Shown here piece by piece: positions 33,220-40,134 of a stretch of 64,000 nucleotides of DNA. A program made the position numbers and the translations under genes. Position 1 is the stretch's first letter, and each line of letters opens with the position of its first letter. The stretch is from Flavobacterium akiainvivens (GTDB lineage: Bacteria; Bacteroidota; Bacteroidia; Flavobacteriales; Flavobacteriaceae): assembly GCF_001278115.1 (NCBI RefSeq), contig NZ_LIYD01000005.1, positions 2,393,510 to 2,457,509 on the forward strand, given 5' to 3'. The notes under the pieces are model-generated. The model was not told where the DNA came from. It ran no database searches and saw only the letters and a list, made by a program, of their open reading frames with translations.

Positions 33220-34338
33220 ATGAGATATAAACTACTGATTTACATAATCCTTTTCATTGCATTACCATGTTTTGGACAGACGTATGTGTTCTTTGGCTCT
33301 TACAATTGGGATAAGGAACAGGCTGGGCTGTATGTATTTACACTTGATACTGTGAGTGGTAACCTCACCAAAGCAAGCACCCTTAACAGCATACTAAACC
33401 CATCTTACATAACCCTTTCGCCCAACGGCAATACACTTTATAGTATAACCGAAAGCAAAACGCCCGGTGCAGGCAGTGTGAGCAGCTTTAGGTTCAACCC
33501 CAAAAATGCATCGCTAACCTTTATAAACAGCCAACCAAGCCAAGGCGAAAACCCTGTGTATGTATCGGTTCACCCCGATGGAAAATGGCTGGCTGAAGCC
33601 AATTATACCGATGCCGGTGCAACGCTGTACCCCATTAATGCTGATGGCAGCATAGGCAAAGCAACACAGCATTTTAGCTATACCGAAGGCAGTATAAACC
33701 CTAAACGCCAGGAAAAAGCCCATGTGCATTCCGCACTATTTTCCCCTGATGGCAAAAGCCTCTTTCTCCCTGATTTGGGTGCAGATAAAATACACACCTT
33801 CAGGTTTGACCCCACCGAAAAGCAACCACTTCAGGACGAAAGCTTTATCAAAACCATATCCGGCAGCGGGCCGCGACACCTTGCCTTTCACCCTAACGGC
33901 AAATGGGCCTATTGCGTAGAAGAAATAGCAGGGGCTGTTAGCGTTTACAGTTACAACAACAGCACACTCTCACCCCTGCAACGCATTGCCACCCATCCGG
34001 AAAGCCTTGAATCTGAAGACTATGAAAGCTCAGATGTGCATATTACGCCAGACGGCAGGTTCTTATATGCTTCAAACCGGGGCTCGCAAAACAACATTGC
34101 CATTTATAGTATTGCTAAAGACGGGATCCTTACACTCTTGGGCTACGAACCCACACAGGGACTGCACCCGCGTACGTTTACAATAAACCCATCGGGTAAA
34201 TTCCTGATTGTGGCTAATGTAAATTCGTCTTCGGCAACCGTTTTTAAACGTGACGCAAAAACAGGGTTGCTTGAATACATTACAACAGTAGCGGGGCTTA
34301 AGAATGTTACCACCGTTGTGGCGAGAGAATATAGATAA
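33220..34338 (+). CDS. secreted lactonase-family (Pgl-like) beta-propeller
   Basis: 372 residues from the ATG at 33220; a TTG four codons earlier lies in the purK terminator. Signal peptide (about 1-19, CFGQ), then seven repeated blades of the 6-phosphogluconolactonase/lactonase family (YITLSPNGNTLYSITES, VSVHPDGKWL, HVHSALFSPDG, RHLAFHPNGKWAY, VHITPDGRFLYASNRG). Because it is exported, a role in the cytosolic pentose-phosphate pathway is unlikely; it may hydrolyse a lactone in the periplasm, for example a product of sugar oxidation. Not part of the pur genes functionally. Confidence 0.8.
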   Translation: MRYKLLIYIILFIALPCFGQTYVFFGSYNWDKEQAGLYVFTLDTVSGNLTKASTLNSILNPSYITLSPNGNTLYSITESKTPGAGSVSSFRFNPKNASLTFINSQPSQGENPVYVSVHPDGKWLAEANYTDAGATLYPINADGSIGKATQHFSYTEGSINPKRQEKAHVHSALFSPDGKSLFLPDLGADKIHTFRFDPTEKQPLQDESFIKTISGSGPRHLAFHPNGKWAYCVEEIAGAVSVYSYNNSTLSPLQRIATHPESLESEDYESSDVHITPDGRFLYASNRGSQNNIAIYSIAKDGILTLLGYEPTQGLHPRTFTINPSGKFLIVANVNSSSATVFKRDAKTGLLEYITTVAGLKNVTTVVAREYR

Positions 34339-34418
34339 TACATTTACTTTGCTTACATTAGCATGATTTTAAATTCCGCTAACGGAAAAACCTAAACAAC
34401 AAACTACAAACACGTTAC

Positions 34419-34904
34419 ATGAAAGTAGCTATTATAATGGGCAGCATTAGCGATATGCCGGTAATGCAGGATGCCATAGATATATTAAAAGAATTTGGTA
34501 TTGAGACTGAGGTTGATATTGTTTCGGCCCACCGCACGCCCGAAAAACTTTTTGAATTTAGCACTACAGCCCACACAAACGGCGTTAATGTTATTATAGC
34601 AGGTGCAGGCGGGGCAGCCCACCTTCCGGGTATGGTGGCCAGTATGAGTCCGCTACCGGTAATAGGTGTTCCGGTTAAATCAAGCAACAGTATAGACGGG
34701 TGGGACAGCGTGCTTTCTATCCTGCAAATGCCTGGTGGCGTGCCGGTTGCAACGGTAGCCCTTAATGGTGCAAAGAATGCCGGTATACTTGCAGCGCAAA
34801 TTTTAGGAAGCCATGACAAGCTGGTTCAGGCCAAAATAATAGCTTATAAATTGGGGTTGAAAGACGCTGTAAACAAAGCATCAGACAACCTTAAAAACAA
34901 ATAG
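34419..34904 (+). CDS. purE: N5-CAIR mutase
   Basis: 161 residues, class I Pur[13 protein letters not shown] (substrate phosphate site), SAHRTPEKL (catalytic His), [11 protein letters not shown], and [11 protein letters not shown]. Converts N5-CAIR to CAIR directly after PurK. It is followed after two bases by a small lipoprotein gene, so the two are co-transcribed. Confidence 0.97.
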   Translation: MKVAIIMGSISDMPVMQDAIDILKEFGIETEVDIVSAHRTPEKLFEFSTTAHTNGVNVIIAGAGGAAHLPGMVASMSPLPVIGVPVKSSNSIDGWDSVLSILQMPGGVPVATVALNGAKNAGILAAQILGSHDKLVQAKIIAYKLGLKDAVNKASDNLKNK

Positions 34905-34906
34905 TT

Positions 34907-35215
34907 ATGAAATATGTTGTAATTCTTGTCGCAGTTATAAGTATGGCCGTTGGCTGCCAGAGCCAGAAGACCATAGCTACCACAGAGCCCATGTACAAAC
35001 CCTTAAGCGAAGTGCAATCTGTTAATATGGGCGCACAGAATTACAACAATAAGCGCTTCAAAACCGACACCGTTTACCTTGAAAAACCTTCTAAATTCAA
35101 AAGCTTTAACGATGTAAATGGTGTTGATATGGGTGCCCAAAACTACAACAACAGGCGCTTCACTACTGATACTATTTATGTTGAACGTATTGAAGCCGAC
35201 TCGCTTAAAAATTAA
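34907..35215 (+). CDS. small lipoprotein with an internal duplication
   Basis: 102 residues. Lipoprotein signal with Cys near residue 17 (ISMAVGCQS). The mature part is a duplicated unit of about 30 residues: VNMGAQNYNNKRFKTDTVYLE and VDMGAQNYNNRRFTTDTIYVE, about 36 residues apart. No family recognised. It starts two bases after purE and is probably translated from the same mRNA, though a role in purine metabolism is not suggested by its envelope location. Confidence 0.7.
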   Translation: MKYVVILVAVISMAVGCQSQKTIATTEPMYKPLSEVQSVNMGAQNYNNKRFKTDTVYLEKPSKFKSFNDVNGVDMGAQNYNNRRFTTDTIYVERIEADSLKN

Positions 35216-35224
35216 GAAAAGGCG

Positions 35225-35264
35225 ATTGCAAAATTTTGTAACTTTGGTAAAAACAAATTGCAAT
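35225..35264 (+). promoter_or_regulatory. promoter/operator of the toxin-antitoxin pair
   Basis: -7 box TAACTTTG (35239-35246). The palindrome CAAAATTTTG (35229-35238) abuts it, and ATTGCAA/TTGCAAT inverted copies (35225-35231, 35258-35264) flank it, the last one reaching the antitoxin ATG. Such symmetry over the promoter fits autoregulation by a toxin-antitoxin complex; this is inferred. Confidence 0.5.
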
Positions 35265-35481
35265 GGACATCCAGACATCTAAAATAGAAGTAGCTAAGAT
35301 GGTTCTTGATTTAGAAGATTCTAAATTAGTAGAAAAGGTGCGCAAACTCATCAACAAAGAGCGAAAAGACTTTTATGATGAATTTACTGAAGACCAAAAA
35401 CTTGAAATCCAATACGGTATAGAACAGCTTGACCGCGGGGAGAGCATTAGTTGGGAAGATCTTAAAAAGAAACTACCTTAA
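35263..35481 (+). CDS. putative antitoxin (addiction-module type)
   Basis: 72 residues, highly charged and helical, ending with SWEDLKKKLP, a C-terminal pattern common to small Bacteroidetes antitoxins partnered with RelE/ParE toxins. Its TAA stop overlaps the toxin ATG by one base (TAATG), so the pair is translationally coupled with the antitoxin first. It should bind and neutralise the toxin and repress the shared promoter. Confidence 0.75.
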   Translation: MDIQTSKIEVAKMVLDLEDSKLVEKVRKLINKERKDFYDEFTEDQKLEIQYGIEQLDRGESISWEDLKKKLP

Positions 35482-35801
35482 TGTATAGCCTACATTTTTC
35501 TCCTTTAGCAGAAAAGAAGCTTATTGAGCTTCTTTTGTATCTTATAGAAGAATGGTCAGTAAAGGTTAAAGACGATTTTAAGGTTATCCTCGACAAAAAA
35601 CTTAATCATATATCGGTTTATCCTGAAAGTTGTGTAAAGTCTAAAAGCTTTAGAAACTTACATTTATGCATTATTACCAAACAAACTTCACTATTATACA
35701 GGATTGTGAATAATCAAATTGAAGTTATTACTTTATTCGATAACCGCAGCAGTTTTAAATCAATAAATAAAGAGATACGGAAATACTATGGCCGCATCTA
35801 A
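35481..35801 (+). CDS. RelE/ParE-family toxin
   Basis: 106 residues with the RelE/ParE fold: YSLHFSPLAEKKLIELLLYL (N-terminal strand and helices), an SKSFRNLHLCIITKQTSLLYRIV central sheet given here in parts, and ITLFDNRS near the end, matching the family's IxxxFdxRQ-like C-terminal strand. ParE members inhibit gyrase and RelE members cut mRNA; which applies cannot be told. The codon use is more AT-rich than in neighbours, hinting at acquisition. The M3 peptidase begins seven bases after its stop. Confidence 0.78.
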   Translation: MYSLHFSPLAEKKLIELLLYLIEEWSVKVKDDFKVILDKKLNHISVYPESCVKSKSFRNLHLCIITKQTSLLYRIVNNQIEVITLFDNRSSFKSINKEIRKYYGRI

Positions 35802-35808
35802 TACTATT

Positions 35809-37839
35809 ATGAACATACTCAATCAAAAATTCAATACAAAACACGATACCGCACCGTTTAGCGGCATAAAAACCGAAGACTTCCTTCCCGCTTTTAAGGC
35901 GGCTATTGAAAAAGCCCGTAAAGAAGTTGACGACATAGTTAACAACCCTGAACTGGCCACGTTTGAAAACACTATTGCCGCCATGAGCTACAGCGGCGAT
36001 AACCTGGACCGTGTTTCAAACATCTTTTTTAACCTGCACTCGGCCGAGACAAACGATGAAATTCAGCAGATAGCACAGGAGGTTTCGCCATTATTATCGG
36101 AATTTGGCAACGACATACGTCTTAATGCAGACCTGTTTAAGCGTGTTAAAGCCGTTTATGAGCAAAAAGACAATCTGAACCTTACCCCGGAACAAACCAC
36201 GCTACTGGACAAGCAATACAAAGGCTTTAGCCGTAACGGCGCCAACCTGCCTGAAGATAAAAAGAACCAACTTCGCGAGATTGACAAAGAACTAAGTAAG
36301 CTAAGCCTTGAATTTGGAGAGAATGTATTGCACGAAACCAATGCCTTCAGCCTGCACATAACCGACGAGAAAGACCTTGCCGGCCTGCCAGAAGGTGCTA
36401 TCGAGGCTGCAAAGGAAACCGCCGCAAGCCAGGAAAAAGAAGGCTGGATATTTACACTTGATTACCCCAGCTATATTCCGTTTATGACGTATGCCGAAAA
36501 CCGTGACCTGCGTAAAAAGCTTGCCATTGCTTTCGGGTCTAAAGGCTTCCAGCAGAACGAATACAACAACGAGCAAATTGTACTGCGCATTGCCAAACTG
36601 CGCCATGAGCGTGCGGCATTGCTGGGCTACAACTCCCACGCACACTTTGTGTTGGAAGAGCGCATGGCCGAACATCCCGATAAGGTAAAATCGTTCCTGA
36701 ATGATTTATTGGCCAAAGCCAAACCAGCTGCAGAACGCGAGTTTGCACAGCTTTCGTCATTCGCAAAAGACCTTGACGGTATTGACCGCCTTGAAAAATG
36801 GGACGGAGCTTACTACAGCGAAAAGCTGAAGCAAAAGCTCTTTAACCTTGACGATGAAAAGCTTAAGCCTTACTTTAAGCTGGAAAATGTGCTGAATGGT
36901 GCCTTTACCATAGCAGGTAAACTGTACAGCCTTACGTTTGAGGAGGTTAAAGATATTGACACTTACCACAAAGACGTCACTACGTATGAAGTAAAAGACG
37001 AAAACGGCAACCTGGTATCCATATTTTATGCCGATTTCTTTCCCCGTAAGGGCAAGCGCAACGGTGCCTGGATGACGTCGTTCAAGTCACAATATGTTAT
37101 TGAAGGTGTAAACGAGCGTCCGCACGTGAGCATTGTGTGCAACTTTACCAAGCCTACCGCAAGCAAGCCAAGCTTATTGACGTTTAATGAGGTTACCACG
37201 CTGTTCCATGAGTTTGGGCACGCGTTGCACGGCATGTTGGCAGATACAATCTATCCAAGCCTTAGCGGTACCAGCGTGTACTGGGATTTTGTAGAGCTTC
37301 CCAGCCAGGTTATGGAAAACTGGTGCTATGAGCCCGATGCCCTGGCACTGTTTGCCCATCATTATGAAACCGGCGAACTTATTCCGCTTGAATATATCGA
37401 AAAAATTAAGGAAAGCGCCAGTTTCCAGGAAGGTATGGCAACCCTGCGCCAGCTAAGCTTTGGCCTGCTGGATATGGGCTGGCATAGTGAAGACCCATCG
37501 CACATTACAAGCCTTAAAGACTTTGAAACCAAAGAGTTTGCCGCCACTACCCTATACCCTGACGTTGCCGAAAACGCCATGAGCACTGCCTTTAGCCACA
37601 TTTTCCAGGGCGGGTATTCGTCTGGCTATTACAGCTACAAATGGGCCGAAGTACTGGATGCCGACGCTTTTGAGGTATTTAAGGAAAAAGGCATTTTTGA
37701 TAAGGAGACAGCCTCTAAATTCAAGGAATTTGTGCTGAGTAAAGGCGGCACTGAACACCCTATGGAACTGTACAAACGTTTCCGCGGGCAGGAGCCTAAG
37801 CCGGAGGCGCTGCTCAAAAGAGCGGGGCTTTTAGTGTAG
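35809..37839 (+). CDS. M3-family metallopeptidase (oligopeptidase A/Dcp type)
   Basis: 676 residues from the ATG at 35809 (an ATG seven codons earlier overlaps the toxin gene's end). Zinc motif HEFGH at about residue 467, with the third ligand Glu in the following helix (the SGTSVYWDFVELPSQ segment). No signal peptide, so a cytosolic thimet-type oligopeptidase degrading short peptides. It lies immediately downstream of a toxin-antitoxin pair with no visible separate promoter, so its transcription may run through that pair. Confidence 0.93.
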   Translation: MNILNQKFNTKHDTAPFSGIKTEDFLPAFKAAIEKARKEVDDIVNNPELATFENTIAAMSYSGDNLDRVSNIFFNLHSAETNDEIQQIAQEVSPLLSEFGNDIRLNADLFKRVKAVYEQKDNLNLTPEQTTLLDKQYKGFSRNGANLPEDKKNQLREIDKELSKLSLEFGENVLHETNAFSLHITDEKDLAGLPEGAIEAAKETAASQEKEGWIFTLDYPSYIPFMTYAENRDLRKKLAIAFGSKGFQQNEYNNEQIVLRIAKLRHERAALLGYNSHAHFVLEERMAEHPDKVKSFLNDLLAKAKPAAEREFAQLSSFAKDLDGIDRLEKWDGAYYSEKLKQKLFNLDDEKLKPYFKLENVLNGAFTIAGKLYSLTFEEVKDIDTYHKDVTTYEVKDENGNLVSIFYADFFPRKGKRNGAWMTSFKSQYVIEGVNERPHVSIVCNFTKPTASKPSLLTFNEVTTLFHEFGHALHGMLADTIYPSLSGTSVYWDFVELPSQVMENWCYEPDALALFAHHYETGELIPLEYIEKIKESASFQEGMATLRQLSFGLLDMGWHSEDPSHITSLKDFETKEFAATTLYPDVAENAMSTAFSHIFQGGYSSGYYSYKWAEVLDADAFEVFKEKGIFDKETASKFKEFVLSKGGTEHPMELYKRFRGQEPKPEALLKRAGLLV

Positions 37840-37872
37840 ACTAAGAGATGACAGATGCAAGATAATAGACAG

Positions 37873-37900
37873 ACCCTGCCTAACGGTGGGGTTTATTCTT
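37873..37900 (+). terminator. probable terminator of the M3 peptidase gene
   Basis: An eight-bp stem ACCCTGCC/GGTGGGGT containing two G-T pairs, four-base loop and T-rich end. It overlaps the stop codon of the convergent lipoprotein gene. Confidence 0.5.
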
Positions 37901-38516
37901 TTAGGCGGTTAGTCTTTCGGAATGCTTCGAGAAATTCTTTAGGATAGGGAGGTTTTGGCACAACTTCTTTACCATTCCAGTCTAAGCTTCCAAAATTTAT
38001 CCTCAAACTTTTATAAGGCTTAGTTTTATCTGATAAATTACCGGAATAAGAAGTAGGTATTTGATACCAATGTAAATTTTGTGAAGATAAATCACTGCGT
38101 ATATATGCAGTCAGTATAACTTTCTTATTGGCTGTTATTGCAACCTGATGAGTTTGACAAGGCACCTGAAAGGACTTGATTTTGGAATATCCCTCCTCAG
38201 TTAGGGTTACATACTCATCTTTAACATTAAATGCAACTATATCCTTATCTTCAATTAAAGGATTATCATTCAAATCGCTTAACGATACCTTAAATGGGCC
38301 ACCATCAATTAATTCCTTATTAATTGTATCATACCTGGTAAACCTGTAAAGTCTCTTTTCAATTTCATCCATTTTAGTATATTCAGCCATAGAAGAAACC
38401 GGGATTCCATAATCTGATGCTATCTTTTCTTTTAAAAGATAAATCTCAATCTTTGGCTCATGTTCTTTAACACATCCCACCAAAAAAAGAAACAACAGGT
38501 AATAAAAATATTTCAT
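37893..38516 (-). CDS. hypothetical lipoprotein
   Basis: 207 residues from the ATG at 38516, which starts a lipoprotein signal (YYLLFLFLVGCVKE, Cys about residue 15). An ATG 11 codons earlier is less likely. The mature part is a mixed alpha/beta region with no recognised domain (SLSDLNDNPLIEDKDIVAF, LRINFGSLDWNGKEVVP). More AT-rich than surrounding genes. It stands alone between the M3 peptidase and kynU. Confidence 0.7.
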   Translation of the reverse strand: MKYFYYLLFLFLVGCVKEHEPKIEIYLLKEKIASDYGIPVSSMAEYTKMDEIEKRLYRFTRYDTINKELIDGGPFKVSLSDLNDNPLIEDKDIVAFNVKDEYVTLTEEGYSKIKSFQVPCQTHQVAITANKKVILTAYIRSDLSSQNLHWYQIPTSYSGNLSDKTKPYKSLRINFGSLDWNGKEVVPKPPYPKEFLEAFRKTNRLKE

Positions 38517-38614
38517 AAGGAGTTGATTTACTTCAAATATATAAAACAATAAAGCTTTGTCTTTATTTTTGTGAATTCCGTATTTTTACGCCAGACAAAC
38601 ACACATACAACAAA

Positions 38615-39898
38615 ATGGATTTTCAAAATACAAGGGAATTCGCCCAACAACTTGACGCAAAAGACAAGCTGGCCAAGTACAGGGACGAATTTATATTTCC
38701 GCACGTAAACGGCAAACAGGTTATTTACTTTACCGGCAACTCGTTAGGGCTTCAGCCAAAGCGCACTAAGGCCTATGTTGATGAAGTAATGGACGACTGG
38801 GCAAAACTGGCCGTAGAAGGCCACTTTTATGCCGATAAGCCGTGGTGGGACTACCAGGAGCGTTTTGCCGCACCGTTAAGTAAAATTGTAGGCGCGCTGC
38901 CCAGTGAGGTTACCGTAATGAATACCCTTACCGTAAACCTGCACCTGCTTATGGTAAGCTTTTACAGGCCTATCAAAAAGCGCTACAAGATTATTTGCGA
39001 GGAAAAAGCCTTTCCAAGCGACCAGTACATGATTCAGACCCAGGTTAAATTCCACGGGTTTGACCCGGCCGATGCCATTGTAGAGATAAAACGCCGTAAG
39101 GGCGAGCACAACATTCGCCTTGAAGATGTTTTGGCAACTATAGACCAGGTGGGCGATGAGCTTGCCCTGGTGCTTATAGGCGGTGTAAACTACTACACAG
39201 GCCAGGTTTTTGACATGAAAACCATTACCAAAGCGGGGCAGGCAGCAGGCGCTTACGTTGGGTGGGACCTTGCTCATGCCGCCGGAAACATAGCCCTTGA
39301 ACTGCACGACTGGAACGTGGATTTTGCCGCATGGTGCAGCTACAAATACATGAACAGCGGCCCGGGCAACGCCAGCGGCTGCTTTGTGCACGAAATGCAC
39401 CATAACGATCTCGACCTGCCGCGTTTTGCCGGATGGTGGGGCCACAACAAAGAGCGCCGTTTTTTAATGGAGCCACAGTTTAACCCCGTTCGTGGTGCCG
39501 ATGGCTGGCAGGTAAGCAACCTGCCTATACTGTCACTTGCGCCTTATTTAGCCTCGGTTGAAATGTTTGACGAGGTGGGCATGCCTGCACTGATACAAAA
39601 ACGCGACCAGATTACCTCTTACCTTGAGTTTATACTTCACGAAATAGACCATGAGGTACACGGTAACTTCGAAATCCTTACCCCTACCGAACCGGCTGAG
39701 CGTGCCTGCCAGCTGTCGGTTTTCCTGCACGGCGAAGGAAGGGCTTTGTTTGACTATCTTATGAAAGCAGGAGTAATTGTCGACTGGCGCGAACCAAACG
39801 TTATACGCCTCGCACCCGTGCCATTCTACTGTTCTTATGAAGATATGTATGAGTTTGGCCAGGTTCTTAAAGCCGGCATACTTTCGCACAAAAAATAA
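38615..39898 (+). CDS. kynU: kynureninase
   Basis: 427 residues. A fold-type I PLP enzyme; the Schiff-base Lys lies in AWCSYKYMNSGPG (about residue 247). FTGNSLGLQPK at the start and GWWGHNKERRF are kynureninase signatures. It cleaves L-kynurenine to anthranilate and alanine, or 3-hydroxykynurenine to 3-hydroxyanthranilate, for tryptophan breakdown or NAD synthesis. Other kyn genes are not in this window. Own terminator follows. Confidence 0.95.
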   Translation: MDFQNTREFAQQLDAKDKLAKYRDEFIFPHVNGKQVIYFTGNSLGLQPKRTKAYVDEVMDDWAKLAVEGHFYADKPWWDYQERFAAPLSKIVGALPSEVTVMNTLTVNLHLLMVSFYRPIKKRYKIICEEKAFPSDQYMIQTQVKFHGFDPADAIVEIKRRKGEHNIRLEDVLATIDQVGDELALVLIGGVNYYTGQVFDMKTITKAGQAAGAYVGWDLAHAAGNIALELHDWNVDFAAWCSYKYMNSGPGNASGCFVHEMHHNDLDLPRFAGWWGHNKERRFLMEPQFNPVRGADGWQVSNLPILSLAPYLASVEMFDEVGMPALIQKRDQITSYLEFILHEIDHEVHGNFEILTPTEPAERACQLSVFLHGEGRALFDYLMKAGVIVDWREPNVIRLAPVPFYCSYEDMYEFGQVLKAGILSHKK

Positions 39899-39902
39899 CA
39901 TC

Positions 39903-39930
39903 AGGGGCTCCGCACAGCGGGGCCTTTTTT
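39903..39930 (+). terminator. terminator of kynU
   Basis: GGCTCCGC/GCGGGGCC stem with a three-base loop (one G-T pair), extended by AGG/TTT, and seven T. Confidence 0.85.
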
Positions 39931-39944
39931 TATAAAAACCCTAT

Positions 39945-40080
39945 GATTGTGTTAGCATTTTTTTCAGAAGCAGCCGTGTAATTTTGAAAACAGTAAACGG
40001 CACACAACTGCTAACACTATCAACTCTATATATACAACACCACGGGGCATTTGGGTTAGCCTTGGGGTGTTGCCTTTTTA
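39945..40080 (+). ncRNA. candidate structured small RNA, 6S-like, with its own terminator
   Basis: Closing stem GAT-t-GTGTTAGCA (39945-39957) pairs with TGCTAACAC-t-ATC (40009-40021): nine perfect pairs, one T-T mismatch, three more pairs. Inside, a large asymmetric bubble (about 15 and 7-8 bases) separates it from GCCGT/ACGGC (39973-39977 with 39997-40001) and an AT-rich tip. A second hairpin (40035-40072, 13 pairs with two G-T and one mismatch) followed by CCTTTTT acts as a terminator on the plus strand. Two stems around a central bubble is the 6S RNA plan. No coding frame or clear promoter was found, so the RNA may come from kynU read-through or an unseen promoter. Confidence 0.42.
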
Positions 40081-40134
40081 ATAATTTCGGTTTGTAAACA
40101 GGTTTGTTTATTTTTACACCTAAATACAAATCTC

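Noticed and set aside
39879..39886. TACTTTCG inside the end of kynU as promoter of the candidate RNA
   Set aside because: It deviates from TAnnTTTG, and a transcript from it would first meet the kynU terminator.
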